From contig NZ_KI912105.1 of NCBI RefSeq assembly GCF_000517065.1, positions 523,635-587,634 on the forward strand: a stretch of 64,000 bases of DNA, in the 5' to 3' direction. Shown here in pieces: positions 26,807 to 39,478 of this stretch. The number at the start of each line of letters is the position of its first letter. Position 1 is the stretch's first letter. A program made the translations under genes and the position numbers. The notes beneath the pieces were generated by a model, which saw nothing but the letters and a program-made list of their open reading frames with translations, was not told the DNA's origin and ran no database searches. This DNA comes from Alkaliflexus imshenetskii DSM 15055. Lineage in GTDB: Bacteria > Bacteroidota > Bacteroidia > Bacteroidales > Marinilabiliaceae.

Positions 26807-26958
26807 AAAAAAAACATTTTTTAAAACCACTAATTCAATAGCCGGAGCTAATCTTAATATAGAACTGACGCAAAGTGCGACATGCAAAACAACCACCGAC
26901 AGGGCATGCTCATTTGTTAGAGACTGTTTAATATTTGTATAACAATTTATTTCAAGAA

Positions 26959-27041
26959 TTTTAGATATTAGATATTTAGAAAAACAGAAAATAAGACAAA
27001 TCTAATCATCATTCTCAATGATACTATCTATCTAAAATCTA
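26959..27041. repeat. Palindromic TTAGAT/ATCTAA array
   Basis: The left arm carries TTAGATATTAGATATTTAGA, and the right arm TCTAATCATC and CTATCTATCTAAAATCTAG. Similar arms are found at 49127-49263 and 63194-63421, and a half copy at 7341. The flank AAACAGTTGCTTAA (near 27084) recurs as AAACAGTTACTTAA after the 49 kb copy. The rest of 26807-27207 holds no gene. Confidence 0.55.
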
Positions 27042-27207
27042 GCACCTTTGAAACCACATCATATTTTACTAACTAAATCTAAACAGTTGCTTAAACATTC
27101 ATTGAAACTCCGAAATTAAAAACACTTTTAGTCACACTAAAAAAACGCCAAAAATTAATCATTTTTTTGCGGGTTCACAACAAAAAGCACCTGGTTGGCT
27201 CATCAAA

Positions 27208-27245
27208 TAAAAAATGGGGAAACCCTTTATATAGCTTCCCCATTT
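27208..27245 (-). terminator. Intrinsic terminator of guaB
   Basis: On the minus strand AAATGGGGAA pairs with TTCCCCATTT and is followed by T residues. It lies 35 nt after the guaB stop. Confidence 0.85.
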
Positions 27246-27279
27246 GAATATGTTATATAAAAACATTCGTAATCAGACC

Positions 27280-29704
<2,425 letters not shown>

Positions 29705-29880
29705 TATGTGCATGTGTATTTCATCATACCTCACTCAAACCGAAGGAATAGCGAAATAATTCTATTGTTAACACACCCCGAAAACCAATTTAAAACCATT
29801 CCAAACTATCACAAAATATTCGGGGTTCACATCAAAATCATACGGTTTTATCAAAAAAGAAGTGCGCATGGCGGTTTGAC

Positions 29881-29906
29881 GTTGTAAATTGGTACCTCCT
29901 TACAAC
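29881..29906. promoter_or_regulatory. Inverted repeat upstream of the giant adhesin gene
   Basis: GTTGTAA (29881-29887) and TTACAAC (29900-29906) form a 7-bp inverted repeat 17-42 nt before the adhesin start. It may be a regulator site or a 5' UTR hairpin. No clear TAnnTTTG box is seen in 29705-29922. Confidence 0.4.
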
Positions 29907-29922
29907 TGAAAACAGCCAACTT

Positions 29923-32900
29923 ATGAAGCGTTCTCTACTTCTATGCATATTTAATTTATTGCTTATATTCTCTCAAGTTGCTTTCGCAACTACCCGAATT
30001 TCTCCGGATGATTTTTCTTTGGAGGCGAATAAATTCCCTTTATCATACAACAGCCTTTGGGATGACGAATCACACGCGGTTGCCGTCACTATTGAGGCCA
30101 ATAAATTATCGTACAGCAACATTGGAGAAACCATAACCTACACCATCACTGTTACCAACATCGGAACTTCGCCCCTTACCAATGTTGCCGTAACAGACAT
30201 ATTGGAAAATACCACAACGAATATGGGGCCCTTAGCTCCTGCCGAATTTCTTACAACCACCAGAACCCATTCTGTTACCCAGGCCAATATCGACAATGGC
30301 TCTGTTGCAAACAGTGCATCAGTAACATCAACAGAAGGAGCTAATGCAAATAGCACCATTCTAACAATTCCGGCAAACCAAATTACAACGGTTACAGCAA
30401 CCATCAACTCCTCCTCCCCATCAAACTTCTCAACACCAGGAGAAAGCATTACCTATAATGTAACCATACAAAATACAGGCAACGTTACGCTAAACAACAT
30501 AAACGTTACTGGCACAAAGGATGGAAGCACGCTTTCCACTATTGGGATTATCACCCCCGGTTCATCAGAAACAATAAACTTTACATACATTACCACACAG
30601 AGCGACATTGATGCCGGAAGCGTGGTGAATGCTGCAAAAGTTACGTCAGCACAAATTACAGAGACCACATCGGGAAGTGTGACCACAACCGCTACGCAGA
30701 CCAGAACTGTGGCCCCTAACATCACCAATGCCACGCCGGGCTCGTTTGCTACAACCGGAACGACAATCACTTACTCGGTTTCGGTGGAGAACACGGGCAA
30801 TGTTACACTCACAAACCTATCCGTGACTGGCACTAAGAGCGGAAGCACTGTGGCAACGATAACCTCGCTGGCACCTGGCGCCACCGCCAACACATCATTT
30901 ACATACAACACCACACAGAGCGACATTGATGCCGGAAGCGTTGTGAATGCTGCAAAAGTTACTTCGGCACAAATTACAGAGACCACATCGGGCAGTGTGA
31001 CCACCACCGCTACGCAGACCAGAACTGTGGCTGCTAACATCACCAATGCCACGCCGGGATCGTTTGCTACAACCGAAACGACAATCACTTACTCGGTTTC
31101 GGTGGAGAACACGGGCAATGTAACACTCACAAACCTATCCGTGACTGGCACTAAGAGCGGAAGCACTGTGGCAACGATAACCTCGCTGGCACCTGGCGCC
31201 ACCGCCAACACATCATTCACATACAACACCACACAGAGCGACCTTGATGCCGGAAGCGTGGTGAATGCTGCAAAAGTTACGTCGGCACAAATTACAGAGA
31301 CCACATCGGGAAGTGTGACCACAACCGCTACACAGACAAAAACAGTTACAGCATCCATAAATGCCAATAAATCCTCTTACAGTTTGGTTGGTGAAACCAT
31401 CACATATACCATAACAGTCAACAACACCGGAAATGTCACACTTACCAACATTGTTGTGACTGACGCACTATCATCTACGCAAACAATCATTCCATCAATT
31501 CTTCCGGGAGCCAGTGCCACAAGCACGCGAAACCATGTGGTGACCCAGACAAACATTGACAACGGCTCTATTGTCAATTCGGCCTCTATCACTTCAGCTG
31601 AGGGTGCTACGGGCAATACCGGGAATTTTACACTCAATGCCTTAAAAGATGAAGGAGTTGTAGCTGTAATGTCGGCTAACAAGTCACAATACTCTACAGT
31701 AGGAGAAACCATCAACTACACAATTACAGTAACAAACACCGGAAACATTACACTTACCAACGTAACCGTAGTTGACATCCTCTCTTCCACCCAAACAACT
31801 TTTGCCTCCATTGCCCCCAACGGAGGCGTCGCAACTACAACCAGAGTGCACTCTGTAACCCAACAAAACATTGACAATGGACAGCTTGTCAATTCTGCCA
31901 CAATCAATTCGACACAAAATGTAACTGGCTCTACCGGCAACTTTACGATTACAGCCCAACAAAATAAGGTTTTAACGGTATCAGTAAACCATAGCCCATC
32001 TACATTTTCAACAGTTGGTGAAACCATCACCTATAACATTGAGGTTAGAAATACAGGTAACACAACACTTAGTACCATTACTGCTACGGATAACCTGACA
32101 GGACTGAATCAAAATCTGGGAACACTGGCACCAAATGCGGCCTCAAATTTTGCAACCACATACAATGTAAATCAAAACGACATCACCAATGGCAGCGTTA
32201 CCAATACAATAACTGCTACATCGGGAGCGCTTCAATTCCCGAAAGAACACATCGTTAATGCGGTACAAAATCCAGCATTAAACATTACCGTTACCCCATC
32301 AAAAACCACTTACCGTAAGGCAGGTGAAGCAATATCATATAACATATCTGTAACCAATACCGGTAATGTTCCGCTAACGAACATCAACGTAAATGAATCG
32401 TTAACAAGCTACAACAATGTAGTTGTGAGTTTGATGCCCAACACCAGTTTTTCATTTGTTACAAATTATACTACAACCACCAACGACCTAAACACGGGTG
32501 TAATTAATAATAGTGTAAGCGCCACAACAGTTTTTGGCTCCACCAACGTATTAAGAACTGTCACAAGCAGCATAAACGTAAACGCCTCCGACATCGCATT
32601 AACATTACTGGCTGACAAATCGACTCCAAACGTTGGCGAACAAGTTGCATATACCATTACAGTGCTCAATAATGGCCCTGACAATGCTACAAACTTATCG
32701 GCATCGACGACACTTTCCAATGGACTGAACTATCATTCACATCAAACTTCAACCGGTACATACATCTCAACTACCGGACAATGGAATATCGGGAATTTGA
32801 ATGCTGGCAGTCAGGTAACACTCATCATCACCACTGTTGTTAACACTCCGGGGGCTGGCATTACGTATAATCATGCTGTAAACACTACTGTAGATCAACA

Positions 32901-35900
32901 TGACCCAATCACATCGAACAACCAGGCAAGTGTCACCATTACACCCCAACAAGCAAACCTATCCATTACCAAAACAGCAAACGAATTAAACCCAAATGTG
33001 GGTCATCAGGTTACCTTCACCCTAACAGCCGGAAATGAAGGTCCTCATGATGCTACCGGCGTTATAGTTAATGATTTATTACCATCGGGACTCAAATACT
33101 TTAACCACCTAACAGCCACTGGAAGCTACAATGCTGCAACAGGGATATGGAACATAGGCGGGTTGTCATCTGGCACAACAGCAACCCTGAGCATTTCGGC
33201 AACTGTTGAAACACCGGGCAGCGGCATCAACTTTATAAACACTGCATCAATAAGCGGTGTGCAATACGACCCTGGAACAACCAACAACACATCGCAAGTT
33301 GAGATTACGCCTCAACAAAGTGACTTATCCATATCAAAGACAGTAAATATAGAACGTCCTTTGGTAAACAACGAGGTTGTGTTTACAGTCACAGCCTCCA
33401 ACAACGGCCCAAATACTGCCACCACAGTAATAGTGGCCGACAAGTTACCGGGAGGCTTCAGCTACATTGGTCACAATGCAGCTAAAGGCACCTATGATGC
33501 AAACAGCGGTAATTGGAACGTTGGCACACTAAACTCAGGTGAAGCCACTACTTTGGCCATTACAGCATTGGTTAAGGAACCATCTGATGAACTTTCCTAT
33601 TTAAATGTTGCGCTAATCAGTGCGGACCAGTTCGACCAAAACACCACCAACAACAGTGCACAGGCCTCAGCTATACCGCAAAAAAGCAATCTAAAATTAA
33701 CCAAAAGCGTGAATAACAACACGCCAGTGGTTAATGAAGAGATTACCTTTACCATCACTCTTACAAACTCAGGACCAGACAACGCCACGGGTATTGAGAT
33801 CACAGATGTTGTTCCTGTGGGTTACGGCGCAATTTCGGCTATCTCAGGCAATGGAACAGCCACCGGTAACACCATTCGCTGGACAGGCTTAACACTCAAC
33901 AATGGCGCAACTGTTCAGACTAGCTTCAAGGCAATTGTTCAGCCGCCATCAGGAACCATAGGTGAATATACCAACATGGCTCAGGTCACCAAATTGAATC
34001 AGTTTGATCCTGATCATTCAGACAATCTGGCCTATCTGACCCCAAATATCAACAACACACCGCCTGTGGCAAACCCGAATGTTTACACCACCAATGAAGA
34101 TACGCCTCTTGCAGTTACCGTTGAGAACGGACTTCTGTCGAATGACACTGACATTGACGGCGACGCACTGACGGTGGTAAGTTTTTCAATTGGAGCACAA
34201 ACACATACGGCCGGAACTACGGCCACATTTACCCATGGAAAACTAACCATTAACGCCAATGGAAGTCTGACTTATGAGCCGGCACTCAATTATTTCGGCA
34301 CCACATCAGGTATCACCTACACCATCACCGATGGAAAAGCCTATGCCAATGCCAACCTCACGTTTACTGTGCTTCCGGTAAATGACCCTCCGGTGGCCAA
34401 CGACGATTTTCTATACACTGCTGAAGGCACACCTGCCAACATGAACGTTTTGGCCAATGACAACGATGATGCCGATGGTATCCTGGGTGGTATTAATCCA
34501 GCAACACTTCGCATCACCCGTCAGCCCGTCAATGGCACCATCATCATTCTGCCAAACTACAATATCAACTACACGCCCCATGTTGGGTTCTTTGGCGAAG
34601 ACAATGCAGAGTATGAAATATGTGACAAAGGCCATCCACTGCCACCTCAATGCAGCAGAGCAACCATCCATATTTTTGTGGCAAGGCGCTCTCCTCTGGC
34701 TGTAAACGACATTGCCGAAACAAACGAAGATGAGTCCGTTAACATTGACATCCTTGCCAACGACATTGATACTGACATCAATCCCGCAACGGTAAACATT
34801 GTTATAAAACCCAAAAACGGCACCGCCGTTTACTTAGGAAATGGCATTGTAAAATATACACCCAATCAGGATTATAACGGCACCGACTTCTTTACCTATA
34901 CGGTGAGGGATTTCACCAACCTCATCAGTAACGAGGCACGCGTGGACATCACCATCCATCCGGTACCTGACCCTCCTGTTGCACTTGATGGTTGGTATTC
35001 AACACCTGAAAACAAGCCAATTGCCATTCCGATAAACGAACTCGTTACAGATCCCGACAATGACGTTGATTTTAGTACCCTGATTATTGTGACTGAGCCT
35101 GAATCGGGCGTACTTGAATCCGGCAGCACAAATCAGGAAGTCATCTATACCCCCAAAACAGGTTTTGCTGGTGTCGACTTTTTTGAATTCTACATCTACG
35201 ACTCCACCGGATTGATGAGTAACACCGCCAGAGTCACCATCCAGATATCCGATCAGGCTCCGGTAGCTGTTGACGATGCTGTAACCATAAACGAAGATGA
35301 AACAACCATCATACATGTGTTAAGTAACGACACCGATCCTCAGGACAATATAGATCCCACAACTGTGAGCATCATAACACAGCCAACCAGAGGCTCTGCT
35401 GTTCCAAATCCGGATGGAACCATCACCTATACGCCAAACAAGGATTATTATGGAACAGATAGCTTTGTTTACAGAGTCTGTGATTTAACCGGTTATTGCG
35501 ACGAAGCACGCGTGTCGATTACAATACTTCCGGTAAACGATGCACCTGTGGCTGAGGATGACCATGTTACCATTCTGCAAGGCAGTTCTGTTTTTATTGA
35601 TGTTTTGGCCAATGATTTTGATGTGGACAACTCGAAAGATGAGCTAAAACTTTCCATTATTACTGAACCTGCAAATGGCTCAGCGCAGTTGGTAGCATCA
35701 CCGGCAGGTATATTTTACGTACCTGATCCGTGGTTCTCGGGAAGCGACAGTTTCACCTATCGGGTTACAGATACAGAAGGATTATGGGATGAAGCAACTG
35801 TGTACATCACTGTTACATGGGTAAATTCACCTCCCACAGCAATGGACGACACTTTTGGCCCAATTAGTGGAGCCGGCATGACCCTTAACATCCTGCAAAA

Positions 35901-36990
35901 CGATACCGACCCGGATGAAAACATTGACCCATCCTCTGTTTCCATCATCACCCATCCTGAACATGGCCAGGTGACAGTAAACACCAATGGCACTGTATTT
36001 TATCTGCCTGAGCCTGATTTCTTCGGAAATGACAGTTTTGTTTACTCAGTATGCGATATGGCTGGTGAGTGCGATATGGCAGTTGTAACACTTTTTGTTG
36101 TAGCAGGTAACGGACCACCTACCGCCAACGATGTGCACATTGAACTTGATGAGGACACACCCACGCGCATTGAACCATTAACCAACGACACAGACCCGAA
36201 CAACAACATCGATCCGGCCTCTATAAAAATAATCAGTGGGCCGTTACATGGCAAAATTGAGTTTACGAGTGACGCTGGTTCTCTCCTCTACACGCCAAAT
36301 GCAGATTTTTACGGAGAAGACGCTTTTGTATATGAAGTTTGTGACTCCGGAGAACCGGTATATTGCGATCAGGCAACTGTGTATATTACCATCAGGCCTG
36401 TGAATGATGCGCCCAGACCTATGCCCGATGTGATGTTCCTTTATGATAATACTTCGGCCACCATCAATTTGCTCGACAACGATTTTGAACCGGAAGGAGA
36501 AGAGATGACTGCTGTCTTGATTTCAGATGATGTAACAGAGTATGGTAAAGTAACACTTGCCGCCGATGGAACCTTTACTTTCGAGGCGTTTCCGGGTAAG
36601 TTTCACAATATAGTAGAGGTGCATTATTTGGCTTGCGACCCACACGGCGCCTGCGCCGAATCTTTTGTAACCATACACATCGAACCATTGGATACCGATG
36701 GTGATGGTATTCCTGACCATATCAGCATCCCATCCACTTTCTCGCCCAATAACGATGGTGTAAATGACAAGTGGATCATTCATGGCATTGAGGAGATAGC
36801 CAACAGTGAACTGTCGGTTTTTAACCGATGGGGTAGCCTGGTTTACAGTAAAAGCCCGTATGACAACAGTTGGGACGGCCGAGCCTCCACTTCTGTGCTT
36901 GGCAGTCAGGTACTACCTGAAGGCACTTATTTCTATATACTCAAAATCAACGATCGCTATTTTAAAGGAAGCGTGTACATTAAATGGTAA
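29923..36990 (+). CDS. Giant T9SS type-B surface adhesin (DUF11 and Ig-like repeats)
   Basis: The 2355-residue protein has a signal peptide (residues 1-22, LLIFSQVAFA). About twelve DUF11-like repeats follow (about 45-1375): eight of about 105 residues of the GETITYTITVTN type, then four of the NNGPDNAT type. Next come about nine cadherin/Ig-like 'tandem-95' repeats (about 1380-2255), each beginning near PPVAxDD and often with a conserved NEDE and NDTDP motif. The C-terminal about 90 residues are the gliding-motility/type-B sorting domain (PSTFSPNNDGVNDKWIIHG ... VFNRWGSLVY ... LPEGTYFYIL). Secretion is thus expected by T9SS, with surface attachment. It is Thr/Asn/Ser-rich, SprB-like in architecture, and followed by a PorP/SprF gene overlapping by 7 nt. 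The Ca-binding-like acidic turns are in the Ig-like part. Confidence 0.93.
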   Translation: MKRSLLLCIFNLLLIFSQVAFATTRISPDDFSLEANKFPLSYNSLWDDESHAVAVTIEANKLSYSNIGETITYTITVTNIGTSPLTNVAVTDILENTTTNMGPLAPAEFLTTTRTHSVTQANIDNGSVANSASVTSTEGANANSTILTIPANQITTVTATINSSSPSNFSTPGESITYNVTIQNTGNVTLNNINVTGTKDGSTLSTIGIITPGSSETINFTYITTQSDIDAGSVVNAAKVTSAQITETTSGSVTTTATQTRTVAPNITNATPGSFATTGTTITYSVSVENTGNVTLTNLSVTGTKSGSTVATITSLAPGATANTSFTYNTTQSDIDAGSVVNAAKVTSAQITETTSGSVTTTATQTRTVAANITNATPGSFATTETTITYSVSVENTGNVTLTNLSVTGTKSGSTVATITSLAPGATANTSFTYNTTQSDLDAGSVVNAAKVTSAQITETTSGSVTTTATQTKTVTASINANKSSYSLVGETITYTITVNNTGNVTLTNIVVTDALSSTQTIIPSILPGASATSTRNHVVTQTNIDNGSIVNSASITSAEGATGNTGNFTLNALKDEGVVAVMSANKSQYSTVGETINYTITVTNTGNITLTNVTVVDILSSTQTTFASIAPNGGVATTTRVHSVTQQNIDNGQLVNSATINSTQNVTGSTGNFTITAQQNKVLTVSVNHSPSTFSTVGETITYNIEVRNTGNTTLSTITATDNLTGLNQNLGTLAPNAASNFATTYNVNQNDITNGSVTNTITATSGALQFPKEHIVNAVQNPALNITVTPSKTTYRKAGEAISYNISVTNTGNVPLTNINVNESLTSYNNVVVSLMPNTSFSFVTNYTTTTNDLNTGVINNSVSATTVFGSTNVLRTVTSSINVNASDIALTLLADKSTPNVGEQVAYTITVLNNGPDNATNLSASTTLSNGLNYHSHQTSTGTYISTTGQWNIGNLNAGSQVTLIITTVVNTPGAGITYNHAVNTTVDQHDPITSNNQASVTITPQQANLSITKTANELNPNVGHQVTFTLTAGNEGPHDATGVIVNDLLPSGLKYFNHLTATGSYNAATGIWNIGGLSSGTTATLSISATVETPGSGINFINTASISGVQYDPGTTNNTSQVEITPQQSDLSISKTVNIERPLVNNEVVFTVTASNNGPNTATTVIVADKLPGGFSYIGHNAAKGTYDANSGNWNVGTLNSGEATTLAITALVKEPSDELSYLNVALISADQFDQNTTNNSAQASAIPQKSNLKLTKSVNNNTPVVNEEITFTITLTNSGPDNATGIEITDVVPVGYGAISAISGNGTATGNTIRWTGLTLNNGATVQTSFKAIVQPPSGTIGEYTNMAQVTKLNQFDPDHSDNLAYLTPNINNTPPVANPNVYTTNEDTPLAVTVENGLLSNDTDIDGDALTVVSFSIGAQTHTAGTTATFTHGKLTINANGSLTYEPALNYFGTTSGITYTITDGKAYANANLTFTVLPVNDPPVANDDFLYTAEGTPANMNVLANDNDDADGILGGINPATLRITRQPVNGTIIILPNYNINYTPHVGFFGEDNAEYEICDKGHPLPPQCSRATIHIFVARRSPLAVNDIAETNEDESVNIDILANDIDTDINPATVNIVIKPKNGTAVYLGNGIVKYTPNQDYNGTDFFTYTVRDFTNLISNEARVDITIHPVPDPPVALDGWYSTPENKPIAIPINELVTDPDNDVDFSTLIIVTEPESGVLESGSTNQEVIYTPKTGFAGVDFFEFYIYDSTGLMSNTARVTIQISDQAPVAVDDAVTINEDETTIIHVLSNDTDPQDNIDPTTVSIITQPTRGSAVPNPDGTITYTPNKDYYGTDSFVYRVCDLTGYCDEARVSITILPVNDAPVAEDDHVTILQGSSVFIDVLANDFDVDNSKDELKLSIITEPANGSAQLVASPAGIFYVPDPWFSGSDSFTYRVTDTEGLWDEATVYITVTWVNSPPTAMDDTFGPISGAGMTLNILQNDTDPDENIDPSSVSIITHPEHGQVTVNTNGTVFYLPEPDFFGNDSFVYSVCDMAGECDMAVVTLFVVAGNGPPTANDVHIELDEDTPTRIEPLTNDTDPNNNIDPASIKIISGPLHGKIEFTSDAGSLLYTPNADFYGEDAFVYEVCDSGEPVYCDQATVYITIRPVNDAPRPMPDVMFLYDNTSATINLLDNDFEPEGEEMTAVLISDDVTEYGKVTLAADGTFTFEAFPGKFHNIVEVHYLACDPHGACAESFVTIHIEPLDTDGDGIPDHISIPSTFSPNNDGVNDKWIIHGIEEIANSELSVFNRWGSLVYSKSPYDNSWDGRASTSVLGSQVLPEGTYFYILKINDRYFKGSVYIKW
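30593..31345 (+). repeat. Near-identical 318-bp tandem repeats inside the adhesin gene
   Basis: Units begin at 30593, 30911 and 31229 with CCACACAGAGCGAC. The period is exactly 318 bp (106 residues). The first two copies are nearly identical at the DNA level and the third is a partial copy of about 115 bp. Other repeats in the gene are similar only as protein, so these copies are recent duplicates or have been homogenised. Confidence 0.9.
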
Positions 36991-37937
36991 GAAAAATGCG
37001 TCAACTACTTAAAATTATATTACTCCCCAGTCTGTTACTGATTCTGCACGTGCAACCCGTCAGCGGACAGCAGGATCCCATACTCACGCAGTATATGTTT
37101 AACACACTGGCGCTTAACCCGGCATATGCCGGTACCGGCGGCGTATTGAATGCCATGATCACAACAAGGCACCAATGGGTTGGCTTTGACGATGCACCAT
37201 CCACTCAAACCTTCACGATTCACACACCGGTATCGTCGGCCAATTTTGGTGCAGGCTTATCCTTTATCCATGATAAGATTGGGCCAGTGACCAACACCAC
37301 CGCCTTTCTGGATTACGCCTATCATTTACACCTTAACAGGCAGGTTAAATTGTCTCTCGGATTGAAAGGAGGGTTTAGCCATTATCAGAAAGATCTTTCG
37401 CGTTATATTACCGAAGTTGGAGCCGATGACAATGCTTATTCCGAACCATCAGAAACAAGTTTTCTGCCCAATTTTGGCTTTGGCGCTTATGCATGGTCGG
37501 GCAGATTCTATTTTGGCTTATCCGTTCCAAGACTCATCGAAAACCAGTTTGACAATGATGATCAAAACGCATCGACACTAATTCCAAAAGAAAACCGACT
37601 TTATCTGCTTATGGGAGGTTTGGCCATTCCCATACACCGTGAACTGGTTCTAAAGCCATCATTTATTCTGAGAGCTACCAACTCGGCTCCACTCTCGGGC
37701 GATGTCAATTTGAGTCTTCTGATACGCGACAGACTTTGGACGGGTGCCATGTGGCGTCCCGGTGAAGCAGTAGGCTTGATACTTCAATACCGCATAACTG
37801 ACCAGTTGAGCGCTGGATATGCTTATGATATAAACACCAATAAATTACTCTCTCAATTTGGCAATACTCATGAAATAATGGTTAGTTTTGAACTTAATTT
37901 CCAAAAAGAAAGAGTGTTAAACCCAAGATATTTCTGA
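36984..37937 (+). CDS. PorP/SprF family outer-membrane protein
   Basis: The 317-residue protein has a signal peptide (ending about VQPVSGQQ) and the PorP/SprF family opening QDPILTQYMFNTLALNPAYAG. Alternating beta strands fit an outer-membrane beta-barrel, ending at FELNFQKERVLNPRYF. SprF-type proteins are needed to secrete or attach their neighbouring type-B CTD protein through T9SS. The gene overlaps the adhesin by 7 nt, which fits that pairing. An internal ATG at 36996 is an alternative start. PorP itself is a T9SS component, but the adjacency favours an SprF-like role. Confidence 0.92.
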   Translation: MVRKMRQLLKIILLPSLLLILHVQPVSGQQDPILTQYMFNTLALNPAYAGTGGVLNAMITTRHQWVGFDDAPSTQTFTIHTPVSSANFGAGLSFIHDKIGPVTNTTAFLDYAYHLHLNRQVKLSLGLKGGFSHYQKDLSRYITEVGADDNAYSEPSETSFLPNFGFGAYAWSGRFYFGLSVPRLIENQFDNDDQNASTLIPKENRLYLLMGGLAIPIHRELVLKPSFILRATNSAPLSGDVNLSLLIRDRLWTGAMWRPGEAVGLILQYRITDQLSAGYAYDINTNKLLSQFGNTHEIMVSFELNFQKERVLNPRYF

Positions 37938-37938
37938 T

Positions 37939-39471
37939 ATGCTGCAACGGATTCTCATCATCCTGCTTTTAACAACACCTGTATTTGCTGCGTCTCAAAG
38001 TCGTGATTTGCAGCGGGCAGACTCTTTTTACAACCGATTTAAGTATCCCAAAGCACTCTCTTCTTATTTGAAGGCCGAGAAAAAAGGCGAATCAGTATAT
38101 TATGTTACCAGAAGGATAGGTGATTGCTATCGCCACATGAAAATGCCTGAAAAAGCTGTTGAATGGTACCAAAAAACAGTGACTTTTCCCGATGTAGAGC
38201 CAGACACCTATTTTCATCTGGGTCAGCTGTTGCGAACCCTTGGAAGATACGAGGAATCGGATGGTTACCTAACCAGATTTTACACCCTCACCCGCACACA
38301 GGCTGCCTTTCGGGGATTGTCGCCGGAGGATCACCTTCAATCCATCCTGTCAGATTCCGGACGGGTAGAAATCCTAAGGCTCGACATCAATACCCGCCAT
38401 TCGGAATTTGCTCCGGCAATTTGGAACAATAAGCTGGTATTCATGTCGAATCGTCCTGGCTCCTCCCCGGTCAGAACAAGAGATGCCCGTAGCAGAGAAT
38501 CCTTTTTTGACCTGTATGCTGCACAAATAAAATCGCTGACAACATTTGGTCGTCCGGAGTTATTCGACAGCAGACTAAAAACTTCACTCAATGATGGGCC
38601 GGTAAGTTTTTCGGCCGATGGCCAGCAAGCCTACATTACGCGAAACACTGGTCGAACCGTGGATGGCGTAAGCGAACTTGACATTGTCGTTGCCCGATTC
38701 AGAGACGGGCAGTGGCAAAAAAACACCACAACATTGCCATTCAAAATCAGAGGCTTCTCGATTGCCCATCCGGCTACAACGCACAACAATGAGCGTATCT
38801 ATTTTGCTTCAGATATGCCTGGCGGCTACGGTGGAATGGACCTCTATTACAGTGAACGGCGCGACGGCTTTTTGTCGCAGCCCGTAAATATGGGGCCACT
38901 CATCAATACTCCAGGGAATGAAATTTTTCCTTATGTAGATGAGAAAGGTCGTCTTTTCTTCGCTTCTGACGGACATCCGGGTCTGGGTGGACTCGACATT
39001 TTTGTGGCCTTACCTACACCTGACGGTTATGCAGAACCGATAAACCCCGGTCCAGGCATCAATAGTTCCCATGATGATTTCACTATTGCATTTAATGAGG
39101 ATGGTCTTTCAGGATATTTTGCCTCAAACCGACCATCGGGAAGTAATCAGAACAACCAGAACGACAATCTATATGCGTTCCGCATGATTCGTCCCCTCGA
39201 ATTCACGATGATTGATGGATTTGTGCGCAACCAAACCACTGGTGCACCGGAGGCCGAAGTGACAATCTCAGTTTCAAAATCTGACGGCACACTTGTCTCT
39301 ACTTTTGAGAGCGATGAAAAAGGTCGATTTTTGGTTCACTTGCTGTCTGATGTGGAATACAAATTCACCTTCCGAAAAAGAATGATGGAACCATACGAAA
39401 AAAGCATAACCCCCACTGACATGAAAGGTTATGCTTCGTATAATCTTCAGGTGAGTATGTCACCCAGATAG
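37939..39471 (+). CDS. TPR/PD40 beta-propeller protein of the T9SS adhesin module
   Basis: The 510-residue protein starts one base after the PorP/SprF stop. It has a signal peptide (to about residue 20), TPR-like helices (DSFYNRFKYPKALSSYLKAE ... AVEWYQKTVTFPDVEPDTYFHLG, about 25-110) and a PD40/WD40-like propeller (IWNNKLVFMSNRPGS ... IYFASDMPGGYGGMDLYY ... LFFASDGHPGLGGLDIF, about 150-420). A carboxypeptidase-regulatory-like domain closes it (VRNQTTGAPEAEVTIS). PorE-type relatives usually continue into an OmpA peptidoglycan-binding domain, which is absent here. It probably links the adhesin system to the periplasm. Confidence 0.85.
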   Translation: MLQRILIILLLTTPVFAASQSRDLQRADSFYNRFKYPKALSSYLKAEKKGESVYYVTRRIGDCYRHMKMPEKAVEWYQKTVTFPDVEPDTYFHLGQLLRTLGRYEESDGYLTRFYTLTRTQAAFRGLSPEDHLQSILSDSGRVEILRLDINTRHSEFAPAIWNNKLVFMSNRPGSSPVRTRDARSRESFFDLYAAQIKSLTTFGRPELFDSRLKTSLNDGPVSFSADGQQAYITRNTGRTVDGVSELDIVVARFRDGQWQKNTTTLPFKIRGFSIAHPATTHNNERIYFASDMPGGYGGMDLYYSERRDGFLSQPVNMGPLINTPGNEIFPYVDEKGRLFFASDGHPGLGGLDIFVALPTPDGYAEPINPGPGINSSHDDFTIAFNEDGLSGYFASNRPSGSNQNNQNDNLYAFRMIRPLEFTMIDGFVRNQTTGAPEAEVTISVSKSDGTLVSTFESDEKGRFLVHLLSDVEYKFTFRKRMMEPYEKSITPTDMKGYASYNLQVSMSPR

Positions 39472-39478
39472 AGCTTAA

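Noticed and set aside
30593-31345. Repeat-spacer structure of a CRISPR type
   Set aside because: The 318-bp period is in frame in a long coding region and encodes DUF11-type domains.
30138-32030. Series of antisense open frames of 80-110 codons in the adhesin gene
   Set aside because: They are near-copies of each other, created by the repeated Thr/Val-rich sense sequence, and have no start signals or family similarity.
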